A stretch of 51,516 bases of DNA from Chloroflexota bacterium (GTDB taxonomy: Bacteria; Chloroflexota; Dormibacteria; CF-121). The notes below the pieces were generated by a model. It ran no database searches. It was not told the DNA's origin and worked only from the letters and a program-made list of their open reading frames with translations. The first letter of the stretch is position 1, and every line of letters starts with the position of its first letter. The DNA is taken from contig VBIC01000081.1 of NCBI GenBank assembly GCA_005881425.1, forward strand, positions 1-51,516, written 5' to 3'. Position numbers and translations under genes: made by a program. Of the stretch, positions 35,804 to 44,543 are shown piece by piece.

Positions 35804-38151
35804 CCCTTCCTCCCTCCGTTGCGATGCATCAGCTGCCAGAGCTTGGCCGGGCTGGCAGGCATGGGCACGTCTTTCACCCCGAACGGCTGCAATGCGTCGA
35901 CCACCGCGTTCATCAGCGCCGCGGTCGAGGCGATGGTGCCCGCTTCACCGATCCCCTTGGCTCCCAGCGGGTTGACCGGGCTGGGAGTGATGGTCTCCTC
36001 CAGCTGGAAGAACGGAAGATCGGCGGCGCTGGGGACGAGGTAGTCCACCAGCGTTCCCGTCCGAAGCTGGCCGTCCTCGCCGTAAACGCCCTCCTCGAAG
36101 AGCGCTTGCCCGATGCCCTGGGCGATCCCTCCGTGGATCTGGCCGTCGACCACCATGGGGTTGATCCGCGTCCCGCAGTCGTCCAGCGCCACGTAGCGCT
36201 CGATGCTCACCTTGCCGGTCTCGGGATCGACCTCGACCACTGCCACGTGAGTGCCGAAGGGCCAGACGAAGTTCGTGGGATCGAAGAAGGTCGTGGCCTC
36301 CAGACCGCCTTCCATTCCGGCGGGGAGCCGGTTGGTCTGAAAGGCTGCCATGGCCAGCTCCTGGATGGTCACGGACTTCGCGGGCGAGCCCTTGACGAAC
36401 GCCTTGCCGTCCTCGTAGACGACGTCGTCCTCCGCGGCCTCGAGCAGGTGAGCGGCGATCTTGCGCGCCTTCTCCCGGACGCGTGTGGCCGAGATGTGCA
36501 CCGCGCTCGCGTCCAGGGCGGTGCTGCGGCTGCCGTAAGTGTTCATGCCCATCGGGCCGATGCCCGTATCGCCGTGGACCACGTCCACGTCGGCCACGGG
36601 GATGCCCAGGACGGCGGACACCACCTGGGCGAAGGTCGTCTCGTGACCCTGGCCGTGGGGCGAGCTGCCGGTGATGGCCGTTGCCTTGCCGGTGAAATGC
36701 AGCCGGACCACGCCCATGCCCCAGAGGGAAACACCGGTGTTGGCCTGGGTGGGAGCGGCCGGACCCAGCCCGCAGATCTCCAGGTAGGAAGCCAGCCCGA
36801 TACCGAGGTAGCGTCCCTGCTTGCGGGCCTCGGACTGCCGCCGGCGGAGATCGTCGTAGCCTGCCACCTGGAGCGCTCGCTCCAGGCCGGCGACGTAGTC
36901 ACCCGAGTCGAAGGTGAACCCGAAGAGGCTGGTGTACGGTTGCTCGGCGCCGGTAACGAGGTTCCTGCGGCGGACGTCAGCGGGATCCATCCCGGTTTCC
37001 TGGGCGACCAGGTCCATCACCCGCTCGATCACGTAGGTCGCTTCCGGCCGGCCGGCGCCGCGGTAGGCGTCGGTGGGTGTCCGGTTGGTGAAGACGCCGA
37101 CCAGCCGCCCATCGATCGCCGCGAGCCGGTACGGCCCGGGAGCCACCAGCAGGCCCAGGCTCATGAAGGTGCCGAACTGGCTGCAGTACGCGCCCAGGTC
37201 CAGCCACTGGGTGAGGCGCAGGCCCAGGACGGTGCCATCGCGTTTGGCTGCGATCTCGACGTCCCAGATCTGCGAGCGTCCGTGGTGGGTGGCCCTCATG
37301 TTCTCCTCGCGGTCCTCGATCCACTTCACGGGACGGCCCAGGCGGCGCGAGGCGAGCGCGGTCAGGACCTCTTCCGGAAAGACCCGGATCTTGGAGCCGA
37401 AGCCGCCGCCCACGTCGGGCGCGATCACGCGGACCTGGCTCTCGGGGATGCCCAGGATCACCGCCAGCCAGACCTTGACGAAATGGGGGATCTGGGTGGA
37501 CGACCAGAGCGTGAGGCTGTTGGCGAAAGGCTTGTAATCGGCGACGACGCCGCGGGTCTCGATGGCGATGGGGATCAGCCTCTGCTGCTGCAGGCGCTGG
37601 CTGATCGTGACCTCGGCCTCCTTGAAGGCCGCCTCGATGTCACCCCCGGCGCGCTTGACGTCGTAGGAGAGGTTCGACCCCAGGCTCTCGTGGATCACCG
37701 GCGCATCCTTTTGGATCGCCTTCTCGACGTCGGTGACCGCCGGCAGCGCCTGGTAGCGGACCTCGATCCGCTCGGCGGCGTCCTGCGCGGCCGCGCGGCT
37801 CAGGGCCACGACCAGAGCCACCGGCTCGCCCACGTAATGGACCTTGTCGGTGGCGATCGGATACTGCTCCGGATACGCCTTCTCCGGGACGAAGGTGACG
37901 GTCACCGGCAACGGGGCCTGGAACTCCTCGCGCAGCTCCTTGCCGGTGAAGATGGCGACCACGCCGTCCGCCTCCTTGGCCCGGATGGTGTCGATGGCGA
38001 GGATGCGCGCATGGGGCTCGCTGCTGCGTACGACGTGCAGGTGCAGCACGGCGTTCTGAGGCAGGTCGTCGACGAAGCGGCCGCTGCCGGTGACCAGCTG
38101 CGGGTCCTCCCGGCGCTTGATCGAGGCTCCGATCATCTGAGAGACAGCCAT
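35800..38151 (-). CDS. coxL: CO dehydrogenase-like molybdenum large subunit, form II
   Basis: A 783-residue molybdopterin subunit starting MAVSQMIGASIKRREDPQLV. The active-site loop is AYRGAGR at 362-368, the form II signature, not the AYxCSFR of form I CO dehydrogenases that carries the copper-binding cysteine. Cofactor contacts include PDVGGGFGSK, SSPHGQGHETTF and the C-terminal GAKGIGEAG with the catalytic glutamate. Form II enzymes are related hydroxylases whose ability to oxidise CO is disputed, so the substrate could be another aldehyde or heterocycle. The ATG at 38151 is one base beyond the coxS stop. Confidence 0.95.
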   Translation of the reverse strand: MAVSQMIGASIKRREDPQLVTGSGRFVDDLPQNAVLHLHVVRSSEPHARILAIDTIRAKEADGVVAIFTGKELREEFQAPLPVTVTFVPEKAYPEQYPIATDKVHYVGEPVALVVALSRAAAQDAAERIEVRYQALPAVTDVEKAIQKDAPVIHESLGSNLSYDVKRAGGDIEAAFKEAEVTISQRLQQQRLIPIAIETRGVVADYKPFANSLTLWSSTQIPHFVKVWLAVILGIPESQVRVIAPDVGGGFGSKIRVFPEEVLTALASRRLGRPVKWIEDREENMRATHHGRSQIWDVEIAAKRDGTVLGLRLTQWLDLGAYCSQFGTFMSLGLLVAPGPYRLAAIDGRLVGVFTNRTPTDAYRGAGRPEATYVIERVMDLVAQETGMDPADVRRRNLVTGAEQPYTSLFGFTFDSGDYVAGLERALQVAGYDDLRRRQSEARKQGRYLGIGLASYLEICGLGPAAPTQANTGVSLWGMGVVRLHFTGKATAITGSSPHGQGHETTFAQVVSAVLGIPVADVDVVHGDTGIGPMGMNTYGSRSTALDASAVHISATRVREKARKIAAHLLEAAEDDVVYEDGKAFVKGSPAKSVTIQELAMAAFQTNRLPAGMEGGLEATTFFDPTNFVWPFGTHVAVVEVDPETGKVSIERYVALDDCGTRINPMVVDGQIHGGIAQGIGQALFEEGVYGEDGQLRTGTLVDYLVPSAADLPFFQLEETITPSPVNPLGAKGIGEAGTIASTAALMNAVVDALQPFGVKDVPMPASPAKLWQLMHRNGGRKG

Positions 38152-38152
38152 G

Positions 38153-38671
38153 TCAGTCCCTCCTCGCCGAGGGCGCGGTGGCCGGAGCCTTGCGCTCGGC
38201 ACCCTCACCCATCACCTTGGCCGCCGCCTGGATCGCCTTGACGATGTTGTGGTAGCCGGTGCAGCGGCACAGGTTGCCCTCGATCCCCATCCGGATCTCC
38301 TTCTCGGTCGGATCGGGATTGCGGGCGAGCAGCTGGCGGGCGGCCATGATCATCCCCGGCGTGCAGTAACCGCACTGCAGCCCGTGCTCGTCCCAGAAGG
38401 CCTGCTGCAGTGGATGCAGCTGAGTGCCCTGGGCCAGGCCTTCGATGGTGAGCAGCTGGCTTCCGTTCGCCTGGACGGCGAAGACGGTGCAGGCCTTGAC
38501 GCTGTGCCCGTCCATCTCGATGGTGCAGGCCCCGCAGTTGCTGGTGTCACAGCCGACGTGAGTGCCGGTCAGGCCGGCCTGTTCCCGGATGTAGTGAACG
38601 AGGAGCAGTCGTGGCTCCACCTCGTGCTCGTAGTTCGTGCCGTTGATGGTCATCGAGACCCGCTGTCGCAT
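38153..38671 (-). CDS. coxS: CO dehydrogenase-like 2Fe-2S small subunit
   Basis: A 172-residue subunit with two 2Fe-2S clusters: the plant ferredoxin type (C41, C46, C49, C61) and the helical type (C100, C103, C135, C137 in CGYCTPG and CRCTGYHN). ATG 38671 lies 5 nt after GGGAGGAGG; the GTG at 38677 is too close to that site. It is the first gene of the S-L-M operon, and the Ala/Lys-rich C-terminal tail is not conserved in the family. Confidence 0.95.
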   Translation of the reverse strand: MRQRVSMTINGTNYEHEVEPRLLLVHYIREQAGLTGTHVGCDTSNCGACTIEMDGHSVKACTVFAVQANGSQLLTIEGLAQGTQLHPLQQAFWDEHGLQCGYCTPGMIMAARQLLARNPDPTEKEIRMGIEGNLCRCTGYHNIVKAIQAAAKVMGEGAERKAPATAPSARRD

Positions 38672-38716
38672 GGGCACCTCCTCCCTGCAGGCCGAGCTAC
38701 CGCCTTCCTACCGGCC

Positions 38717-38722
38717 GGTATA
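38717..38722 (-). promoter_or_regulatory. Putative -10 for coxS-coxL-coxM
   Basis: TATACC on the minus strand, about 45 nt before the coxS ATG, leaving a leader with a strong ribosome site. The 38672-38792 interval contains nothing else I can identify. Confidence 0.3.
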
Positions 38723-38792
38723 GCACCCGCAAGCCTCGATGTCCAGAGCCGTAGAGGAGGACCCGGTGGGCGCGGCCGCCGAGCGGCGCGAT

Positions 38793-39758
38793 TCAGGCCA
38801 CGGCTATGGCTGTGCCGGGATCGACGAGGTGGACCCAGGTGAGGCCCGCCGGCAGGCGTACCGGCCTGCCAGCCGCATCGACGAAGCGCAGGGGAGCATC
38901 AGGGTTGCTCAGGTCCCAGCTGATGGAGTAACGGCGCCCGCCGGTGAAGAGGTCGGCAGGGCCGTGGCCCTGCAGGTCGAAGTCCTGGGCGGGCGCTCCG
39001 ACGACGTCCGTGAACCCGGCGTCGTGGTGCGCGACCTGGAGCAGGATCACGTTCACGACCTTGATCCCTCCACCGGTCGACTGGTCGACCAGCGGACCGC
39101 CGGCCGTGCTGTAGAGGTAGGCGCTGTCGGCCGCGGCGTAGCTGTAGCTCACCCGGTGGAAGGGCGTCTGGTCGAACTGGATCCGGGCTGCGGCGGCCGG
39201 CGAGGGGCTGGCTGAGGGCTGGCCGGGCGCTGCCGGCTGATAGGTGAGGCTGGGGCCGTGCCTGCGCACTCCCGACGCCAGCCGGTCACCGGTCGTGTAC
39301 AGGTTGTGGGGCGGCTGCCGGCTCGGCTCGCGGAAGAAATACTGGCCCCCGTCGCTCCCTTCGGAGAGGGCGGGAACGTTCTGGGCTTTGATCTGGTCCA
39401 GTACCTTCTGGTTGGCGCCGCTGAAGAAGATCACCCCCTGATAGGCCTTCTGCAGGCGCAGCGTTACCGGCCTGGCGCTGCGAACCGGGCCGATCCGGGT
39501 TCCCGATCCGGGGTGGAAGTAGATCACCGTCATCCGCGTGATCCCTCCTTCGGCCAGGTACTCGAAGACCAGGTCCGCCTGCTGCAGCCCCGATTGGGGA
39601 CGGGCCTGGGGCGAGTTCTCGACCTGGACCATGGCCGGGCCGGGACGGGCCGGGGTGGGGGTCGAGGCCGGGGCCAGGGCGGTGCCGGAGCCGCAGGCCG
39701 CGAGCGTGGCCGCAGCAAGCGAGCTGGACAGCCGGACTAGCAAAAAGCGTGATAGCAC
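38793..39758 (-). CDS. DUF3048 domain lipoprotein (YerB-like)
   Basis: A 321-residue exported protein. The N-terminal signal ends in lipobox TLAACGSG, followed by a Pro/Thr-rich linker. The DUF3048 core shows VQVENSPQARPQSGLQQADLV (in part), EGGITRMTVIY, RIGPVRSARP and FFSGANQKVLDQI. A Ser/Pro/Ala insert splits it near residue 185. Bacillus YerB is the namesake; the biochemical role is not known, though a cell-envelope role is likely. GTG 39758 begins right before the basic-hydrophobic signal. Confidence 0.85.
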   Translation of the reverse strand: MLSRFLLVRLSSSLAAATLAACGSGTALAPASTPTPARPGPAMVQVENSPQARPQSGLQQADLVFEYLAEGGITRMTVIYFHPGSGTRIGPVRSARPVTLRLQKAYQGVIFFSGANQKVLDQIKAQNVPALSEGSDGGQYFFREPSRQPPHNLYTTGDRLASGVRRHGPSLTYQPAAPGQPSASPSPAAAARIQFDQTPFHRVSYSYAAADSAYLYSTAGGPLVDQSTGGGIKVVNVILLQVAHHDAGFTDVVGAPAQDFDLQGHGPADLFTGGRRYSISWDLSNPDAPLRFVDAAGRPVRLPAGLTWVHLVDPGTAIAVA

Positions 39759-39796
39759 GATACGCGACTATTGTAATGGCCGAAAGTCGCGCCGGG

Positions 39797-40039
39797 CTAG
39801 GCCGCGATCCCGATCGTGCGCAGGGCGGAGCCGAGCTCCCGCGAGTGGGACGGCTGGCCGCGCTCACGCCAGTCGAGGATCAGGTCGGCGAAGGCCGACT
39901 TGCTGAGGCGCTGGCGGGTGACCGCCTTGGAGCGCGGGTCCACGATCTCCAGCTCCACCCAGACGACGCCGCTGTCCACCAGCCGCGCCGGATACGCGTT
40001 GGCTTCGATCAACCGGATGAGTTCACTTTCCCCGAGCAT
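39797..40039 (-). CDS. Small protein of unknown function
   Basis: An 80-residue protein read from ATG 40039, 6 nt after a GGGAG ribosome-like site. It reads MLGESELIRLIEANAYPARL and later SKSAFADLILDWRERGQPSH. Mixed alpha/beta appearance, no signal or membrane segment, no family recognised. The open frame extends upstream to 40204 but that part lacks protein-like composition. It is divergent from the PHP gene. Confidence 0.5.
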   Translation of the reverse strand: MLGESELIRLIEANAYPARLVDSGVVWVELEIVDPRSKAVTRQRLSKSAFADLILDWRERGQPSHSRELGSALRTIGIAA

Positions 40040-40162
40040 CTCGTTCTCCCGAATCAACCCACCGTCTGCCGACTGCTGATACTCCCAACGGCAGGTGGGC
40101 GGAAATCCGTCACCACTCCGGAGGGAACCGTCCGGATCCCAAAAAGGGCCCGGCGCGAGCCT

Positions 40163-40168
40163 TAGACT
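40163..40168 (+). promoter_or_regulatory. Putative -10, leaderless PHP-domain transcript
   Basis: TAGACT ends 7 nt before ATG 40176, with no convincing ribosome site. Confidence 0.4.
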
Positions 40169-40175
40169 GAGGGCG

Positions 40176-41009
40176 ATGCTGGCGGATCTCCACATGCATT
40201 CCACCGTCAGCGACGGGTGGAAGGACCCCGACGAGGTGGCCCATCTCGCCGCCGATGGGGGCGTGCAGGTGATGGCGCTCAGCGACCACGACTCCTTCTA
40301 CGGTGTGCTGCGCGCCCGGAGGACGGCGCACGGCCGTGGGCTGGGCTACGTGACCGCGATCGAGATCACGACCTACCCGCCGCTGCAGTTCCGCCACATC
40401 CTCGGCCACGGGGTGGACATGCAGAACCCGGTGCTCCGGAGCCTGATCGGGCGCAACCAGGCGGTGCTGCGGCGCCAGACCGAAGCCTGGATCGCGGTCC
40501 TCCGGGAGAGGGGCTGGTCGCGAACCCTGGGGCTGGACGCCTTCGCCCACAAGCCGATGGTCATGCCCGGCGCGGTCCTCAAGCTGGTGCTGCAGCATGG
40601 CCTGATGTCGGAGAAGGATGCCTGGAGCAGCGTCCGGGAGGCGGTCGACTTCCTGCCCACCGAGGTCTACACCCCGATGCCTTCGCCCCAGGAGGCGATC
40701 GAGGCGATCCACGCCGCCGGAGGCCTGGCCGTGCACGCGCACCCGGGGACGGTGCCCGACCAGGAGCTGATGAAGGAGAGCCTGCCCCTGCTCGACGCCC
40801 TCGAGGTCTACACCCGGCGACACCGGCCGGAGCAGATCTCCGTCTACGAGGAGCTGGCGCGGCGGCACGGCCTGCCGACTACGGTGGGCACTGATTTTCA
40901 CGGCTTCAAGGACGAAGCCTACGAGGCGCCCCGCATCTCCCTCGATCCCCGCTACCTGGACCGGCTGCGCCCCCGGATCGAATGGCCGGCGCTGGAGGCG
41001 ACCGGTTGA
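40176..41009 (+). CDS. PHP-domain phosphoesterase
   Basis: A 277-residue PHP protein with the four metal-binding motifs: HMHSTVSDG at the N terminus, LSDHDSF, the AVHAHPG block near residue 190, and TVGTDFHGF near 245. Family members such as YciV/TrpH-like enzymes hydrolyse short RNAs, nucleotides or phosphoesters with trinuclear metal centres. It is the first gene of a two-gene unit with the unknown protein that follows. The start is decided by the -10-like hexamer 7 nt upstream. Confidence 0.9.
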   Translation: MLADLHMHSTVSDGWKDPDEVAHLAADGGVQVMALSDHDSFYGVLRARRTAHGRGLGYVTAIEITTYPPLQFRHILGHGVDMQNPVLRSLIGRNQAVLRRQTEAWIAVLRERGWSRTLGLDAFAHKPMVMPGAVLKLVLQHGLMSEKDAWSSVREAVDFLPTEVYTPMPSPQEAIEAIHAAGGLAVHAHPGTVPDQELMKESLPLLDALEVYTRRHRPEQISVYEELARRHGLPTTVGTDFHGFKDEAYEAPRISLDPRYLDRLRPRIEWPALEATG

Positions 41010-41725
41010 CGGCGGCGGCGCCGACCGGCGCCATCGTCGAGGCACGCGGCCACCTGCTCGAAGCCGGCGGGCGTGAGACCGCCTCCATGGCGGCGGCGAT
41101 CGAGGGCCTGGCCGAGGTGCCGGCGTTTTCGGTGATGGCGGCCGCCTCGCTGGCGGCGCGACCGCAGTGGGCAGGCGCGGTCGACGACCTGTTCGAGCGG
41201 CCTCTCTTCCAGACGGCGCGGGCCGCACTCCACAATGCCCTCACCGCCACCCTGCTGGGCGAGACTCTCTACCGGAACGTCTTCCTCTCCTTTGCCGACG
41301 CCGTCATCCTCTGGCACTACGGGCACACCCAGCAGCGGACCGGGGTGGCGCGGCTCGACAGTATCTACGGTGTGACCCTGCGGCTGCTGCGGGCGGCCGA
41401 CCGGTTCGCCGAGCTGGAATCCGCGCCTGAGCCACAACCGCCTTACTTCCATCGCCTGCGGCGGATCGGCCTGACCCGGGGCGGCGCCTACGCCGTGCTC
41501 CGGCGCGCCGCCCGGCTGATGGGCGCCGTGGAAGTCGGGATCACGGGAGAGCGCATCCATCCCCTTCGGGGCAGCATGCTGACCAGCTACGCGAGCTTCA
41601 GCGCCCAGGTGATGGCCATGGCCCGGGCCGTCGAGGAGGGGCGCGATGCCATCACCCGCGAAGACGTCATGGCCGGGCTCCAGGCATTCACGTCGCTGGT
41701 CGCGACCCCGCCGCCCCCGGCCTGA
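40982..41725 (+). CDS. Helical protein of unknown function coupled to the PHP gene
   Basis: A 247-residue, mostly helical, Ala/Arg/Leu-rich protein with no signal peptide. Segments that look conserved are FADAVILWHYGHTQQRTGVARLD (in part) and RGSMLTSYASFSAQVMAMARAVEEG. I recognise no family. The ATG at 40982 overlaps the PHP gene by 28 nt; a TTG at 41006 would give the usual 4-nt coupling overlap and 239 residues. It converges with tldE 6 nt away. Its coupling to a PHP enzyme suggests a partner or substrate-handling role, which is inference. Confidence 0.65.
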   Translation: MAGAGGDRLTAAAPTGAIVEARGHLLEAGGRETASMAAAIEGLAEVPAFSVMAAASLAARPQWAGAVDDLFERPLFQTARAALHNALTATLLGETLYRNVFLSFADAVILWHYGHTQQRTGVARLDSIYGVTLRLLRAADRFAELESAPEPQPPYFHRLRRIGLTRGGAYAVLRRAARLMGAVEVGITGERIHPLRGSMLTSYASFSAQVMAMARAVEEGRDAITREDVMAGLQAFTSLVATPPPPA

Positions 41726-41731
41726 GGCGTC

Positions 41732-43069
41732 TCAGTCGCCGCCTATCGCCAGCTCCTCGATCAGGACCGTGGGGCAGCCGCAGAATCCGCCCGCGAACCG
41801 GAAGCGCAGGTCGTCGGCGACTCCCACGATCAGCTTGAGGACGCCGATCAGGTTGCCGGCCACGGTCATCTCGCGTACCGGCTCGGCCAGCCGGCCGTCG
41901 CGGATCCAGTGCCCGCTCACGCCGAAGGAGAATTCGCCCGAGACCGGGTTGACGGTGTTCAGCCCATGCAGCTGCTCGACGTGGAGCCCGTCATCGACCC
42001 GACCGATGATGTCGTCTCGCTTCTGGGTACCAGGCTGCAGGACCAGGTTCGTGACGCCCACCTCGGGCACGCTCTTGTAGGAGCGCACGGCGCTGCCGGT
42101 CGACTGACCGCCGCTGCGCCTGGCGGTGTAGGTGTTCTGCAAGTAGCCGAGGAGCATGCCGTCTTTGACCAGCTCGATCCGGCGGGCAGGCACGCCCTCG
42201 CCGTCGAAGGGACGGCTCGCCAGGCCGCCTGGCAGGCGCGCGTCGTCCACGATCGTGACCGCCGGCGCCGCCACCGGCTGTCCCAGCTTGCCGGCAAGCA
42301 GTGAGCGGCGCTTGAGCACGGCCTCGCCGCTGAACGAGCTTCCCATCACTCCCAGGATCATGGTCCCGGCGTCGGGATGCAGGACGACCGGGACGCGCGC
42401 CGTCCTCACCCGCCGCCCACCCAGGAGCCCGACGGCATTGTCCACCGCCTCGCGGGCGACGCCTGCCAGGTCCAGCCCGTCCAGGTCGCGGCTGTAGGTG
42501 AAGGCGAAGCCCGACTGCCGCTCCGAGTCCTGCTCCGCGATGGCGTCGATCACTCCGTAAGCCACGGTACGTTCGAACCCGACGTCGAGTCCCCGCGTGT
42601 TGGCCAGCTCCACGTGACCCGCGCCGTCGCTGTAGACCACGTCGCTGACCCGGCGCACACGTGGGTCGAGCGAGGTCGCGACCCGTTCCATCTCGAGCGC
42701 GAACTCGACCTTGCGCTGGGGGTCGATGGAGCCCAGGTCGGGGGCGTACAGGCCGGAGAGCTCCTCGATCACCTCCGGCTCGGGCAGGACGTTGGCCTCT
42801 TCGGCGTGGTTGTAGCGCCCGTTGCGGAGCGCCTCGTCCGCCAGAGCATCGAGCGCGTCGGCGTCGGTATCCGAGGTGTAGGCGAAGCCGACCCGGTGCT
42901 CCGAGAAGGTGCGCAGGCCGACGCCGCGGCTGGCAGCCGAGACCAGCGACTCGATCTCGCCGTTGAAGACCTTGACCGTGAACTCGGTACCCCGCGAGAG
43001 GTAGGCCTCGGCGGCATCGGCACCCTGGGCCCGGGCACGGCTGAGAAGGCGCTCGGCGATCGGGTTCAC
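41732..43069 (-). CDS. pmbA: TldE/PmbA-like metalloprotease subunit
   Basis: A 445-residue member of the TldD/PmbA family without a metal-binding HExxxH, hence the TldE partner. It has the family landmarks GVGLRTFSEHRVGFAYTSD near residues 49-67, SSFSGEAVLKRRSLLAGKLG and GHWIRDGRLAEPVREMTVAGN at the C terminus. TldD and TldE form a heterodimeric protease that trims unfolded peptides and RiPP leader sequences. It lies 42 nt after tldD in the same operon. Confidence 0.92.
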   Translation of the reverse strand: MNPIAERLLSRARAQGADAAEAYLSRGTEFTVKVFNGEIESLVSAASRGVGLRTFSEHRVGFAYTSDTDADALDALADEALRNGRYNHAEEANVLPEPEVIEELSGLYAPDLGSIDPQRKVEFALEMERVATSLDPRVRRVSDVVYSDGAGHVELANTRGLDVGFERTVAYGVIDAIAEQDSERQSGFAFTYSRDLDGLDLAGVAREAVDNAVGLLGGRRVRTARVPVVLHPDAGTMILGVMGSSFSGEAVLKRRSLLAGKLGQPVAAPAVTIVDDARLPGGLASRPFDGEGVPARRIELVKDGMLLGYLQNTYTARRSGGQSTGSAVRSYKSVPEVGVTNLVLQPGTQKRDDIIGRVDDGLHVEQLHGLNTVNPVSGEFSFGVSGHWIRDGRLAEPVREMTVAGNLIGVLKLIVGVADDLRFRFAGGFCGCPTVLIEELAIGGD

Positions 43070-43111
43070 GGGGCGATCAGGGCGATCAGGGCCGGTCCCC
43101 GCCCGCCGCGC

Positions 43112-44527
43112 TCAAGGCCTCATCGCGCCCGCCGGGACGACGCCCGTGCCGCCCACGGTCAGCTCGCTGATGCGAATCGTCGGCTGGCCCACCGATACCG
43201 GGACGCCCTGGCCGTCCTTGCCGCAAGTGCCCGGCGCCAGCTTGAGGTCGTTGCCCACCATGTCGATGCGGTGCAGGGCGCGGGGACCATTGCCCACGAT
43301 GGTCGCGCCTCGAACCAGCCGTCCTACCCGTCCGGCCTCGATCAGGTAGCCCTCGGTGACGGCAAAGACGAAATCTCCGGTGACCACGTCGACCTGGCCA
43401 GCGCCCAGCTTGCGCGCGTACAGGCCGCGGGGGGTGGCGGCGATGATGTCCTCGACCGAGTGTGCCCCCGGTGCGATGAAGGTGTTCGTCATCCGCGGGA
43501 TGGGCAGGTGCTGGTAGGACTGGCGGCGTCCGTTACCGGTCACCGGATGCGCCAGCTGTCCCGCCCGGAGCCGATCGAACATGTAGCTGACCAGGACACC
43601 GTCCTGGATCAGGACGGTGCGCCGGGTGGGTACCCCCTCATCGTCGACACCGAGCGTGCCCCATCGCGCTTTCAGTGTCCCATCGTCGATCGCGGTCACG
43701 ATCGGGCTGGCCACGGTCTGGCCCACCTTGCCGGTGAAGACCGTGGAGCCCTTGCTCACGAAGTCTGCCTCCAGCCCGTGGCCGCAGGCCTCGTGGAAGA
43801 GCACCCCGCCGAACTCGTTGCCCACCACTACCGGCATCGTGCCCGCTGGTGAGGGCGCGGCGTCGAGCAGCATCAGGGCGCGCTCCGCCGCCATCCGTGC
43901 ATACTCTGCCGCGGAGGCTTCGTCGAAGAACTCGAAGCCGCGCTGCGCGCCCGGGGCTTCCATGGCCGTCTGGATCTCGCCGTTGCGCTCGGCCACCGCC
44001 TGGACCATCAGTCGCACCCGGGTCCGTGCGTCCTGGTGCTGCACGCCTTCGGAGTTGACCACCAGGACCTCCTGCCTGCTCTCGCCGTAGCCGACGGCAA
44101 CCTGGCGGATCTCACCCCCCTTCTCGCGGGCAGCCTGGTCCGCCTCCAGCAGCAGCTCCACCTTGGCCTCGACGTCGACACCGCCGGGATCCAGCTCCAC
44201 CTCCTGGGGCGGGTGAGGTGTGTCGACCACCTGGCCCAGCGCGAAGCGGCCGCCGCCCCTACGTCCGACGGAGGCGGCCACCTCGGCCGTCTTGAGCAGT
44301 CCAGTGTCCGAGAGGTCCTCGGTGTAGATGTAGCTGACCACGCCGCCGTGGATGATGCGCAGGCCGGCGCCCCGGTCGTTGCCGGAGCTGACGCGCTGGA
44401 CCTGGCTCTCCTCGACGGTGACCGCTTGATTCCGTTTGCGCTCGACGAACAGCTCCGCGAAGTCTGCTCCCGAGCGGAGCGCTCGGCGGATGACCGCGTC
44501 CGCGAGCGAGGGATCGAGCAGGGGCAT
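43112..44527 (-). CDS. tldD: TldD-like zinc metalloprotease subunit
   Basis: A 471-residue TldD with the metal-binding motif HEACGHGLEAD near residue 250 and the C-terminal TCGKDGQGVPVSVGQPTIRI block that supplies the third ligand cysteine. It would form the active heterodimer with the next gene product. ATG 44527 has a TAAACT hexamer exactly 7 nt upstream, so the start is well supported; the frame upstream overlaps the exporter gene region. No RiPP precursor or cyclase gene was seen in the window. Confidence 0.94.
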   Translation of the reverse strand: MPLLDPSLADAVIRRALRSGADFAELFVERKRNQAVTVEESQVQRVSSGNDRGAGLRIIHGGVVSYIYTEDLSDTGLLKTAEVAASVGRRGGGRFALGQVVDTPHPPQEVELDPGGVDVEAKVELLLEADQAAREKGGEIRQVAVGYGESRQEVLVVNSEGVQHQDARTRVRLMVQAVAERNGEIQTAMEAPGAQRGFEFFDEASAAEYARMAAERALMLLDAAPSPAGTMPVVVGNEFGGVLFHEACGHGLEADFVSKGSTVFTGKVGQTVASPIVTAIDDGTLKARWGTLGVDDEGVPTRRTVLIQDGVLVSYMFDRLRAGQLAHPVTGNGRRQSYQHLPIPRMTNTFIAPGAHSVEDIIAATPRGLYARKLGAGQVDVVTGDFVFAVTEGYLIEAGRVGRLVRGATIVGNGPRALHRIDMVGNDLKLAPGTCGKDGQGVPVSVGQPTIRISELTVGGTGVVPAGAMRP

Positions 44528-44534
44528 TCGCCTG

Positions 44535-44540
44535 AGTTTA
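44535..44540 (-). promoter_or_regulatory. Putative -10 for tldD-tldE
   Basis: TAAACT on the minus strand, 7 nt before ATG 44527. Confidence 0.45.
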
Positions 44541-44543
44541 GCG

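Noticed and set aside
42301-44527. A RiPP biosynthesis locus around tldD/tldE and the MFS exporter
   Set aside because: No precursor peptide, cyclodehydratase, radical SAM or other modifying enzyme is nearby; TldD/TldE are widespread housekeeping proteases.
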